A stretch of 41,626 nt of DNA. It comes from a virus. The stretch spans positions 1-41,626 of IMG/VR virus record IMGVR_UViG_3300032163_000037, one strand, 5' to 3'. Shown here piece by piece: positions 27,301 through 35,142 of this stretch. Below the pieces are notes generated by a model. That model was not told where the DNA came from. It searched no databases and worked only from the letters and a program-made list of their open reading frames with translations. The translations under genes were made by a program, and so were the position numbers. How positions within the stretch are numbered: the stretch's first letter is position 1; every line of letters starts with the position of its first letter.

Positions 27301-28594
27301 TACCCTCTCTAGCGATAGTATAGACAAGACATTTATCCAGACAGTTGAAGTCTGATATTGTGGCCCCTACGGAGTAGAGAGGCGAACCTCCGTTATAGTC
27401 CACATGGATATAGTTTGTAGAGTGGTCTGTGAGAGCTATGTTAGCTTGTGCTGCTACCTGACAGTAAAAGAGTTCAGAGTGTTCGTCTACAGTTAGAATT
27501 GTCCCTGTGGCAGGCGTAGCAGGGGCTCCTGTTACTTGATATGTAAATGTTGTGAGTCCTGTTACAGTTACCTGATAATTTCCATTGTATTGAGTTTGTA
27601 CGGCACCTAAAATCCAGACTGTGTCGCCTGTTTGGTATCCGTGATTTGATGCTGTTGTAGCCGTGGCAGTAGAACCTGAACGAGTTATAGTTGCGGAAAG
27701 AGATCGACGGAGTACAGCAAGACCTGCGGCTACGTTGACTGTGCCGTTTCCATTATCGGTTATCATGGCACCGTCTGTCATACCTGCGGACCACATATGG
27801 TCTAGTTGCTGGTCGAGGTTAAGAAGTGTTGTTGGGGAGCCGATTTGGTCTGCGAGGGGGGTTAAGACAATGGTTTCATCTAATGTTTGCCATTTAAGTC
27901 CAGTTATTTGTGTGCTATCTGCAACTAATATTTTTGCATCAGTTCCAACTGGAAGTCTTGCATTAACATTTGAAAATGTATATATGTCTCCTTTTGTTGT
28001 GAGTGGAGATAATGCACTAGCTATAACACCAAGGGGACTTGAGGGAGTTCCATCTCCAGATAATGTTGTATCATGGGTAACAATATTTAATCCTCCACCG
28101 TGCATCAACATTCTAAATCCAGGAGATTTCAATATCTTTCCAATCTCTTCCTTATAATTTACTTGAGGAATACCATCAGAAACTTTCTTTATTATATCAT
28201 TAACATCAAGAGGTTTTTCTTTTGTTGGTTTAGGAATTTGAGCTAATACATCCTTGAGAATCTTTTCTCTATCTTCTTTCGTCCAATAATCTATTTCTCT
28301 TATTGGTGTCTTACCATCATTTCCATCTACACCATTTGTTCCATTAGTACCATTCTCACCATCCTTAACTTTAGATTGAACATAATTAATTATGTTAGTT
28401 ATCTCAATATCTGTAAAATAATCTTTACCTTTAACTGGAGTATAACCAGGTTCTCCTTGGTCCCCCTTAATTGACCTCTGGAAGCTAGATAGCTTTTCAA
28501 TAGCATCTGCAACTTGTTTCTCGGCAGATTTTGCTGCCATAAAAGCTGGATTAGATTCTTCTTTAAGTTTTTTGAGTAGTTCTAATTTATTCAT
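24377..28594 (-). CDS. Long tail fibre / receptor-binding protein
   Basis: With 1405 residues this is the largest product. The N-terminus (1-45) is a coiled coil, followed by short collagen-like Gly-x-y runs (GDQGEPGYTPVKGKD; NGENGTNGTNGVDGNDGKTP). A typical fibre segment, HGGGLNIVTHDTTLSGDGTP, then precedes a long beta-rich shaft. Between about residues 720 and 1140 four to five units of about 105 residues repeat, each ending NNTERARFLSTGE-like. The C-terminus is beta-rich and ends LKIKNLKNSTNTTVSGTAK and following residues. It is probably trimeric and contacts the host surface. No peptidase/chaperone domain is evident. Confidence 0.85.
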   Translation of the reverse strand: MNKLELLKKLKEESNPAFMAAKSAEKQVADAIEKLSSFQRSIKGDQGEPGYTPVKGKDYFTDIEITNIINYVQSKVKDGENGTNGTNGVDGNDGKTPIREIDYWTKEDREKILKDVLAQIPKPTKEKPLDVNDIIKKVSDGIPQVNYKEEIGKILKSPGFRMLMHGGGLNIVTHDTTLSGDGTPSSPLGVIASALSPLTTKGDIYTFSNVNARLPVGTDAKILVADSTQITGLKWQTLDETIVLTPLADQIGSPTTLLNLDQQLDHMWSAGMTDGAMITDNGNGTVNVAAGLAVLRRSLSATITRSGSTATATTASNHGYQTGDTVWILGAVQTQYNGNYQVTVTGLTTFTYQVTGAPATPATGTILTVDEHSELFYCQVAAQANIALTDHSTNYIHVDYNGGSPLYSVGATISDFNCLDKCLVYTIAREGTLLYIVTATGMNVDGNRKDRRRLFETQGFQHVTGGSILSASGTRNIGVTAGAFYYAYQRIAHNAFDTSGSDTFTYVYRNATPGVWNYVTSQTQINNTQYDDGSGALATLSGNNYAVHWVYMMNNNPSSLLVQYGQAGYPNEAQAQAATVPTAPNIVSGVGALIGRIIIQKSAAAFTAVDSAFQQVFIPSAATNHNLLAGLQGGTLNEYYHLTSTEYTGTGTGIFVRTSTPTIATPNITTGLTIGGVAATGTILRANGTNYVASTMTYPDTITSGYIPYATGTNVLGSSADLQYNGSGNFDLRKDQNSETINRVINITAGTGAYAGYIGTLTANNATNLFHLIQLSPSYTTSGMLVAGATALMADDQQLNIFTYAAKPLVFGTNNAERIRVLSTGEFLIGNTTRIGNEMFLVQKDQNAGTFTMVYNATSGTAALASYVAKNAGGHTVEMGALSALYTTSGIYVQSTSYIASNQLAGMNIGTTSATQLSFWTNNTERARFLSTGELIVGSTALYSGELFGIRKNQNASTYAVISNTTSGTGSQAALFITSKTSLSDYMGLYSLSAAYTTAGMFVQDAAVLVANKAAGFNIGTNTATQLSFWTNNTERARFLSTGEFLVGSATAISTELMLLSRNQNAPTTLRISNTTSGTAGRGSLVVIGGIAATYIDCTSALYTPSGIWTASTSVFTTDAVAGMNIGTYGATQLSFWTNNTKRMSIAAAGAVDISNGTTAASVPAFKVTATLEQTAHAQGVVFNITTAGSAAFQQIGSQVSLIAGYTGAKGTRAARFDNAVAGTGVDPWTTGDMNTGFLGTCSATTVGMNIGAIGMGYGSSTNAFGVLGYGYDDAVASSKRIGVAGFATNTGASGIAVGGYFGLQAATPTFTTAALMCDNGAVAADIFVARDNGTAVFTIGDGGTLITIAPNATTLSATGTGANGLKIKNLKNSTNTTVSGTAKTVEIDIAGTPYYFLVYPTSSA
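25160..26440 (-). repeat. Coding repeats in the fibre shaft (about 320 bp each)
   Basis: Four to five units with conserved ends (TNNTERARFLSTGE and a following VGS/IGN) recur near 25190, 25490, 25830 and 26150. They share 'NQNA' and 'NTTSGT' segments. Divergence between units is moderate, so the array is older than the GISAG array. Confidence 0.85.
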
Positions 28595-28596
28595 AA

Positions 28597-28782
28597 TTAT
28601 TGTTCTCTATGTTTGCGAATGGCAATCTTTTTAGCTTGGATAAAGCGAGCATCTTGGCGTGGAATATTTCTTTTATGAGCAAGGGTTAGAATACCCTTTT
28701 GTCTTGTCTTACCAACTCTTCCCGTCATAAGACCTTGAACTGTTGATTTAATTGTTGGCTTTAATATAGACTGTGGAGGCAT
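28597..28782 (-). CDS. Small basic protein before the fibre (61 aa)
   Basis: The 61 residues start MPPQSILKPTIKSTVQGLMT and are rich in Lys, Arg and Gln (KKIAIRKHREQ end). It has its own promoter, whose -10 ends nine bases before the ATG, and the fibre gene starts two bases after its stop. It could be a small virion or DNA-binding protein; no family is recognised. Confidence 0.65.
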   Translation of the reverse strand: MPPQSILKPTIKSTVQGLMTGRVGKTRQKGILTLAHKRNIPRQDARFIQAKKIAIRKHREQ

Positions 28783-28791
28783 AATGATTAC

Positions 28792-28820
28792 ATTGTAACA
28801 TAAAATATCGTTTTAGTCAA
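28792..28820 (-). promoter_or_regulatory. Promoter of the small basic gene and the fibre
   Basis: Minus-strand TTGACT (28815-28820), 17 bp, TACAAT (28792-28797) preceded by TGT. Divergent from the plus-strand promoter at 28847. Confidence 0.75.
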
Positions 28821-28846
28821 TATAAGGGGGTTATCCCCAGTTTGAC

Positions 28847-28874
28847 TTGACATATCTATATGTGGTGATATACT
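28847..28874 (+). promoter_or_regulatory. Promoter of the isolated plus-strand gene
   Basis: TTGACA (28847-28852), 16 bp, TATACT (28869-28874) preceded by TGA, six bases from the ATG at 28881. Confidence 0.75.
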
Positions 28875-28880
28875 TAACTC

Positions 28881-29084
28881 ATGACTACACAAATAACAAT
28901 AGGAATATTACAAGCAGTAGGAATCTTAATATTAGCTTATGGATTAATAAAACTTTTTGCCTTCCTTATGACAGAGGCTGTTTTAAGCGTGAAAGAAGAA
29001 ATTGATACACTTGGCTTTTGGGGAGCTATGTGGGCAGAGAAGAAGGTTGACGAAAGTAAATGGTGGAATAGAAAGGTTTTCTAG
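28881..29084 (+). CDS. Lone plus-strand membrane protein in the late region (67 aa)
   Basis: The 67 residues have one membrane helix (about 5-30, ITIGILQAVGILILAYGLIK and onward) and an aromatic, basic C-terminal part (GFWGAMWAEKKVDESKWWNR). It is inserted against the direction of about 18 kb of late genes, with a complete promoter of its own and an almost leaderless start. Its stop abuts the end of the ejection-protein gene with no spare base. A moron-type gene such as superinfection exclusion is a fitting inference; no family is recognised. Confidence 0.7.
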   Translation: MTTQITIGILQAVGILILAYGLIKLFAFLMTEAVLSVKEEIDTLGFWGAMWAEKKVDESKWWNRKVF

Positions 29085-31334
29085 TTACTTAGTAGAAGCC
29101 TTCATTAATCCATAAGCTCCTGCCCCTATAACACCTGTAATTCCTGCTATCTCTAATACTTTAAATATTGCATTTCTTATTCTCTCTTTCTTTAAGGCTT
29201 GGGATTCTGCATCAAACTTTTTCAAACTAATCGTTTTAAGAGCTTCAACTTTATCTTGTTTCAATTGTTTCTGTATTTGAGTACCAAGTTCTTCAATGCT
29301 TATTTTTTGCTGAACAGCAGCCTCCCTACCTTTTATAAGTTTAGTAACTTCCGCACCAATAGTCCCTGGTTCTACCTTCATAGCTTTTTCAATTTCAGTT
29401 AGAGTAGCTTGTGCTTTTATTTTAGCTTCAAATTGGGCAGGTGTCTTAGCTTCTGTACCAGCAACACGCAATGTTTTAGCAAATGGTGTCTGGATAGCCA
29501 TCTCATCAAATGGTTTAATTTGTTGTGTTATAACTTTTCGAACTGGAGCCCATGATTTCCAGAAAGCATTAGCTTCCTTTAAATCCATTCCATTCTTTCC
29601 CAACACATCCATAATAAAAGAATAGTGTTTCATGGCTTCATATTCTCTAGCATTGTATGATGCATTACCAGACCTAGCAGCTGGACTTATTGTTTGCATT
29701 TCAGCCTTAGCTTTATTCCATAAATCATTTAAGGAAACCTCTGGTTGCTTAACAGTTTCTCCTGGGGTAGCACTTGTTGTTGGTTCTTTAAAGCCAAGCC
29801 AATCTTTTAATTTCTGTGCATCTTCAGGGGAATTAACACTTTCATGTGAGGATGCCTCATTTAATACTTCACTAACTGGAATCTTCGTTTCAAGTGATTT
29901 TCCACTCTCAGCTAGACTTGCTTCAACTAAATCCCTATATTGATTAGATGCTTCTGTATATAATTTAGCAGCTGGTTCTTTTTGAGCCACAGCAACATCC
30001 TTGCTGGTGGATGCTATCTTTTGACTAAAATCTTGTATATCATTTTGTACTGTTTGTAGATGTTGTTCCGTGGCAACTTTTGCTTTATCAGCAAGTGCAG
30101 TTGATTGCTCTTTAGCTAAATCAGATTGTGCTTTATACCACACCTTTTGGTCTCTAGCTGGAAGTTTCTGTACTTCTGCTTCAGACATACTAAGAATCTT
30201 AGATGCTTCTGTTGTGCCAAAGTGTGAAACCAATCCTTGATATGCTCTACTTGCGCCCTCAAGTAATCCACCAGTGGCGAGACCTAAAGTGGCTCCAATA
30301 GCACCTTGTGTACCTATTTTACCTAAATCAGTTTCTCCCCCCTGAACAGCACCCAAAGCACCCATACCACCTCCAAGAACTGCACCACCAACAACCCTTT
30401 CCATAGCTGTGCCACCTGGAATAACTGCACCACCAGCAATACCTAAACCAGATTGTCCTATGTCAGCTAATATTTGAGCAGTAGTTTTATTCTGTACGCC
30501 TGATAAGAAATCATCTTTCTTCGGGGCATCAGTTTGTATTTCTCCTAATACTTTTTCTAATCTTGATGTATCTTTTCCAGATTGTTTCTGTGTTGCTATG
30601 GTAGCCTGTAATTTCTGAACCATAGTATTGTGTTGAGCAAGAGCTTCTTTATATTGTTTATTACTTGTTACATCTGAAATAGCTCCACCAATATCTTCAC
30701 CCAATCCTGTTTGACCCGTAATGTCTCCAGCGAATTTCAAAGCCTTACCACCAAATGTTGTGGGTTTATAAACGCTTGTATCTGCCCTAGAAGAATCACC
30801 TTCAAATGTTTTATGAATACCTGCGATTAATGAATTCCCTACAGGAGCTGGGGGGACTGGAGGAGTTGGGGAAGAGACACTAGATGGGTTCGTTGGGTCA
30901 ATGCCAACCTGTCCACCACCTTTTATTGTGTGATAAGCTGTGGCAACACTTTTAGCATAACTAGGAACGTCAAATTGAACCCCAAACTTATTCTTCCCAA
31001 TTGAAGCCTGGCCATTCGAGAATTTGCCTGTATAAGCACCTGATTCATCTTCTCCTGCATTCCACATAGAAGCTATCTGACCAACGTTCTTACCCGAATC
31101 TTTCCATTCTTTTATTCTACTATAAGCAACTTTATTCTGTTGCTCTTTCGTTGCTTGTTCCAAGGGAACATTCACTCCGTATTTAGAAGCTGTGGCATTC
31201 CATGTATCAGGGGTAAATTGATATGCTCCATATTCATTAGATTTCCCTCTTACACTAAAATTGCCCCCACTCTCCGATTGACGAATGGCTTTAGTTAGGG
31301 CTACTACGTCTTGGTCTAAAGGTTGATTATCCAT
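29085..31334 (-). CDS. Ejection/internal virion protein with lytic transglycosylase
   Basis: Residues 1-145 of 749 form a lytic transglycosylase domain: catalytic Glu in RQSESGGNFSVRG (E21), then NEYGAYQFTPDTW (Gly-x-x-Q), and SMWNAGEDESGAYTG. A Pro-rich linker (SSVSSPTPPVPPAP) and a long region with Gly-rich hydrophobic stretches (GLGIAGGAVIPGGT, GAVLGGGMGALGAV) and coiled coils follow. A C-terminal hydrophobic helix (about 727-745) may enter the membrane. This is the plan of podovirus internal core or ejection proteins (like T7 gp16) that open the wall during DNA entry. Confidence 0.85.
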   Translation of the reverse strand: MDNQPLDQDVVALTKAIRQSESGGNFSVRGKSNEYGAYQFTPDTWNATASKYGVNVPLEQATKEQQNKVAYSRIKEWKDSGKNVGQIASMWNAGEDESGAYTGKFSNGQASIGKNKFGVQFDVPSYAKSVATAYHTIKGGGQVGIDPTNPSSVSSPTPPVPPAPVGNSLIAGIHKTFEGDSSRADTSVYKPTTFGGKALKFAGDITGQTGLGEDIGGAISDVTSNKQYKEALAQHNTMVQKLQATIATQKQSGKDTSRLEKVLGEIQTDAPKKDDFLSGVQNKTTAQILADIGQSGLGIAGGAVIPGGTAMERVVGGAVLGGGMGALGAVQGGETDLGKIGTQGAIGATLGLATGGLLEGASRAYQGLVSHFGTTEASKILSMSEAEVQKLPARDQKVWYKAQSDLAKEQSTALADKAKVATEQHLQTVQNDIQDFSQKIASTSKDVAVAQKEPAAKLYTEASNQYRDLVEASLAESGKSLETKIPVSEVLNEASSHESVNSPEDAQKLKDWLGFKEPTTSATPGETVKQPEVSLNDLWNKAKAEMQTISPAARSGNASYNAREYEAMKHYSFIMDVLGKNGMDLKEANAFWKSWAPVRKVITQQIKPFDEMAIQTPFAKTLRVAGTEAKTPAQFEAKIKAQATLTEIEKAMKVEPGTIGAEVTKLIKGREAAVQQKISIEELGTQIQKQLKQDKVEALKTISLKKFDAESQALKKERIRNAIFKVLEIAGITGVIGAGAYGLMKASTK

Positions 31335-31340
31335 ATTTAT

Positions 31341-33383
31341 TTAAAAGTTATATAAAGCATCTCCCGTTGGAACTGTTCCGCCGCCAGTAGTTGATGTTGT
31401 AGGTAATGCACCCCCCTGTGCCGTTGGATGAGAAGCATATTCCTGTAAGAATGGATTTTCTCCAATAAGAGAAGATTTACGATTTTCAAGAAGAGTTTTG
31501 AGTTCAGTGGCAACTGCTTTAACTTGGTCTTTATTAAATGTCTTATTAAACATTTCATTTGCTTGAGCAAGTTTAGCATCAGATGTTCCACCAGAACCAC
31601 CACCTTGAAGAATCTTTGCAACCTGGTCAGCAACTTCTGTTGTAACCATTGCATATTCAGCAACAGCTGGGTCGCCAGCTGCTTCTAAGGCCTTGAATTC
31701 AGCAGAGTTTACTGGAGGGAATTGTGTCCTTCCAATTGAATCAGAAACTCTTACAAGTTCATCAAGGTTTCCAGGTCTTCCATTTTGTCCAGTCAATGAA
31801 CCTAAATATTTGAGAGTATTTTGTGTTGCCACATTAGAAGCAAATTTCATATCAACGGACGAAAATCCAAGAGGTCTTGCTTTACCTGAACCAATATCAT
31901 CCATAACTTTCTTCATAATAGCTTGTCTATTGGGGGAATCACCTCTTCCATAACCAGCCAATGTTGTTGATGGATTACCTGAAAGTTCTATTTGTTCAGC
32001 AGCAGTTGCAATTTCATCAGTTGTTAAATTCATAGATGTCGAACTTGCTTTATTGACAGCACTTGTTGTCAATGCCGCCTGTTTAGATTGTGTATTTTGC
32101 CAGATAGTTGATGTTTTTAATTTATCATTAATTTGTTGTTGTGTGTCTCCTGCTGTAATTATATTATCTCCAGTTAAATCAGAATATTTATTATTTAAAG
32201 TCATAACATTTTGTTCTATTCTCAAATCAGCTTTATCAGCAGCAGCCTGAACTTTACTATTCATAGAATCAATTGTTTTCTGAATAGTTTGTTGTCCATC
32301 AGAGAATATGGCATAAGCACTCTTAACCATATCCATGTCATTTTTCTGAAATCCATCTTGCATGTTAGCAATAGCACTTGCCATTTTAGTATTCAAATCC
32401 GCTATCTTAGCAGCACCATCATTTATGACTTGTGTTATCTCACCTTTTCCAGAGATAGATGTTCCCATTCCATACATGTTTTGGGCAATAGTTGCTCCTC
32501 CAGTAGCATTTGCATTCATAACATTTTGCTTATCAATGAGAGCCTGAAATTGTTGTTTAAGACCATCTAATTGAGATTGTTGAGAAGCAGAATATATTCC
32601 ACTTTGTGCATTTGTTAATGCAGTTCTTCCATTCTCAACTAACTTAGCTTGGTCAAAATCTCCCTTGGAAGCTCCTCCAGCATAACTTTGAGTTTGAGTA
32701 TTCCATCTCTGATAAGTACCATCTGTCATTTGTCTTATTGAAATTCCACCACCAGCATCTGCTTCAGCTGAAACAGGCTGTGTGGCTGGATTGTTTGTCG
32801 AATAACCAGCAGCTCCTGGCATTGCTAATTCTTGAACTCCAGTAGAAGTATTATATTGCATAATCTTACCACCATTTATTATTTGATTAGCAGTATGGTC
32901 ATCGACAGTAGTTGGATTATTTACTGTACTTGTTTGAGTTGTTACTGGTGCTACTGGGGTAACTGTAGCTGTTGTGGATTTAATCTGATTGGCACCAGTT
33001 TGTGGAAATACAGCAATAGCAACCTTAGCGGCTGTGGCGGCATCCATAGGAGCTTGACCACCAGCACCTGTTGTTAGATTTTTATAGTATTCATTATAAC
33101 TTGTCGGAGCTTTAACCCCAGCTGGTGGAGTATTTGCTGTTTGCTGAATTTGATTAGCTTGATTAGTTGCAGATTGTGTTCCAACAACTGCCACAGGTTT
33201 AGCAAGAGGGCCAATTTGTCCATTACCAATTATACTGGTTGGGGTAATTGGAGCTGGGGGGGTTGTTGGTTGAGGGCCCAATACGGCATTCTGAATCATA
33301 CTTCCATTAGAAGTTTGACCTGCAAATGGTGCATTGGCAGCACTTGTTATTGCATTATTAACTGATGTAGGTGTTATTGCCAT
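31341..33383 (-). CDS. Internal virion / structural coiled-coil protein
   Basis: This 680-residue protein starts with a Pro/Thr/Ala-rich, probably disordered, region (1-200; PTTPPAPITPTSIIGN and others). Alternating coiled coils and polar helices follow (DAAKIADLNTKMASAI, IQKTIDSMNSKVQAAADKAD, residues about 250-430), then a globular C-terminal part (about 470-640) and a Gly/Thr-rich end. It is adjacent to the transglycosylase-bearing ejection protein, seven bases away, so a second internal or ejection protein is inferred. No tape measure features (long uninterrupted coil) are present. Confidence 0.65.
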   Translation of the reverse strand: MAITPTSVNNAITSAANAPFAGQTSNGSMIQNAVLGPQPTTPPAPITPTSIIGNGQIGPLAKPVAVVGTQSATNQANQIQQTANTPPAGVKAPTSYNEYYKNLTTGAGGQAPMDAATAAKVAIAVFPQTGANQIKSTTATVTPVAPVTTQTSTVNNPTTVDDHTANQIINGGKIMQYNTSTGVQELAMPGAAGYSTNNPATQPVSAEADAGGGISIRQMTDGTYQRWNTQTQSYAGGASKGDFDQAKLVENGRTALTNAQSGIYSASQQSQLDGLKQQFQALIDKQNVMNANATGGATIAQNMYGMGTSISGKGEITQVINDGAAKIADLNTKMASAIANMQDGFQKNDMDMVKSAYAIFSDGQQTIQKTIDSMNSKVQAAADKADLRIEQNVMTLNNKYSDLTGDNIITAGDTQQQINDKLKTSTIWQNTQSKQAALTTSAVNKASSTSMNLTTDEIATAAEQIELSGNPSTTLAGYGRGDSPNRQAIMKKVMDDIGSGKARPLGFSSVDMKFASNVATQNTLKYLGSLTGQNGRPGNLDELVRVSDSIGRTQFPPVNSAEFKALEAAGDPAVAEYAMVTTEVADQVAKILQGGGSGGTSDAKLAQANEMFNKTFNKDQVKAVATELKTLLENRKSSLIGENPFLQEYASHPTAQGGALPTTSTTGGGTVPTGDALYNF

Positions 33384-33389
33384 AATTTA

Positions 33390-35081
33390 TTATGCGAACC
33401 AATAATTAGGAGTTACTAATCCTCCGTTTGAAGTACCTGCCGCACCACCTGCTAGATTTGAACCACTGTTTGCCCCAGCACCACCACCGCCACTAAGTAA
33501 TCCAGAAGCGGCTACACCACCATTAGAGGTATTTCCTCCAGCACCCCCAGCTCCAATAGAACCTGCTCCACCTCCACCAGCTTTGGTTGGTGCACCATGA
33601 TTTCCACCCGCACCTCCAACACCTCCAGCATTTGTTATTGTTCCAGAATTAGCAGTTAAAGTATTATACATAACTAAAACCATTCCACCTGCACCAGCTC
33701 CACCACCACCAGAATCATCAGAAGTTCCAGCATTTCCACCATTAGTTCCAGAAGCATTTATTGTTCCAGTAAAATTTAAAGCTCCATTACATTCAATAAT
33801 TAGAGCTCCACCTCCTCTTCCGCCAGTTCCAGATGGATTGGCAGCAGAACCACCTGAAGCTCCACCTGAACCAGCAGTTATTTTTGTACCCCTATTAGTG
33901 AAGGACGTTGCTGATTGTGTATATAAATTTGTTAAAGCTGCACCAGCTAATCCTCCTGTTGTAGTTACGTTTGGTCTTCCATAATTTATTGTTCCAACTT
34001 CGATTATTCCAGTTGCCTCTGTTCCCACAGCTCCGTCTGCCCCAGATACGGCAGCACCACCAGCAGCACCCATGAGCCTAGTATCAATAAGGGGGACAGT
34101 AGCAGATGTTAAAACAACATCTCCCTGAGAACGTAAAATAATAATTGTTCCAGCTGTATTGGGATTTGTAAATGCAATACTAGCAGTTCCAGTAAGAGAG
34201 ATAGAAGTATAATTTTTTATTACAACAGCAGCATTTCCTAAATCAATAGTTGTAACTCCAGAAGCAGATGTCAGAGCACCATCTGCTCCAGTTCCACCAA
34301 ATTTGATCTTGATACCAGTTGGTAAGGCATCTGGAAGTTTCCCACTTCCATCATATCTAACAACTTTTCCAGCAGATGAAGTTGCACTTGTATCTGCATT
34401 ATCAACAAGTTTATTTGAGGCAGAAACAGCAGTTCCTGATGTTCCCACCAATGCATCATTCTCATTCTGTGTAGGTACTCTTCCATCATTATCACCAACT
34501 GCAATAGGAGTAGCTGCAACAGCTGGGTCAATAGAAAGTTTAGTTATTCCGTAGGTGGCTGAATCAGCTTTAGCTGCACCTGCTATAGCAACTCCGTCAA
34601 CATATCTCTTTGTTGCTAGATATTCTTGTTCTCCAGCTCCATAAGTATGGGCCGTATTCATGCGGGGAACATTAGGGTCTGTGAAAGTCCAGATACCTCC
34701 AACCGTTTCATCATTATTCTTATCAGCAGGGGTAGCCCAGAAAGCAGCGGTATCAGTAACAATAACTTTTGTACCACCTGAATGTTGTCTAACTAATCCA
34801 GAAGTTTCTGTATAAGGGTCTTTGGCGAGAGATGTCTTGATTCCAGTCAAGGTATAAGTTCCATTAGCATTAGCAACAACACCTGTAAATGTAGCCTGTT
34901 CAGCGTTAGTTGTTTCAGGTTCTAGGGTAATATATCCTTTAGTTCCAAAATCTGTCATTGTCAAAACATTCCCATAAATGTCAGAGAAGGTTGTTAGAAC
35001 TATTGATGTTGCTCCTATTGATACACCTGCCCCAGCTAGATATAATGTTCCTGCACTACAAAATTTTACTGTATCTGCCAT
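33390..35081 (-). CDS. Fibre or adhesin with glycine-rich C-terminus
   Basis: The N-terminus of this 563-residue protein (1-120) is a beta-rich attachment domain, and the middle carries NNDETVGGIWTFTDPNVPRM and later Ser/Thr-rich sheets. The last 160 residues are glycine-rich (GGAGGNHGAPTKAGGGGAGS and similar). Gly-rich tips of this kind pack as polyglycine-II sheets in receptor-binding tips of phages such as T-even gp38-type adhesins. A promoter lies just upstream (35114-35142), so its supply is controlled separately. Receptor binding is the inferred role. Confidence 0.72.
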   Translation of the reverse strand: MADTVKFCSAGTLYLAGAGVSIGATSIVLTTFSDIYGNVLTMTDFGTKGYITLEPETTNAEQATFTGVVANANGTYTLTGIKTSLAKDPYTETSGLVRQHSGGTKVIVTDTAAFWATPADKNNDETVGGIWTFTDPNVPRMNTAHTYGAGEQEYLATKRYVDGVAIAGAAKADSATYGITKLSIDPAVAATPIAVGDNDGRVPTQNENDALVGTSGTAVSASNKLVDNADTSATSSAGKVVRYDGSGKLPDALPTGIKIKFGGTGADGALTSASGVTTIDLGNAAVVIKNYTSISLTGTASIAFTNPNTAGTIIILRSQGDVVLTSATVPLIDTRLMGAAGGAAVSGADGAVGTEATGIIEVGTINYGRPNVTTTGGLAGAALTNLYTQSATSFTNRGTKITAGSGGASGGSAANPSGTGGRGGGALIIECNGALNFTGTINASGTNGGNAGTSDDSGGGGAGAGGMVLVMYNTLTANSGTITNAGGVGGAGGNHGAPTKAGGGGAGSIGAGGAGGNTSNGGVAASGLLSGGGGAGANSGSNLAGGAAGTSNGGLVTPNYWFA

Positions 35082-35113
35082 TTTGTTATTTTATTTAAAG
35101 ATTAATTATAATG

Positions 35114-35142
35114 ATTATACCACAGATATTGACAAAAGTCAA
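35114..35142 (-). promoter_or_regulatory. Promoter of the Gly-rich fibre, with inverted repeat
   Basis: Minus-strand TTGACT (35137-35142), 17 bp, TATAAT (35114-35119) preceded by TGG. ATTGAC-aaaa-GTCAAT (35128-35143) overlaps the -35 and could be an operator. Confidence 0.75.

Noticed and set aside
27663-28157. 164-codon plus-strand ORF opposite the fibre N-terminus
   Set aside because: It is antisense to strong coding sequence, with no promoter, and has composition mirroring the fibre codons.
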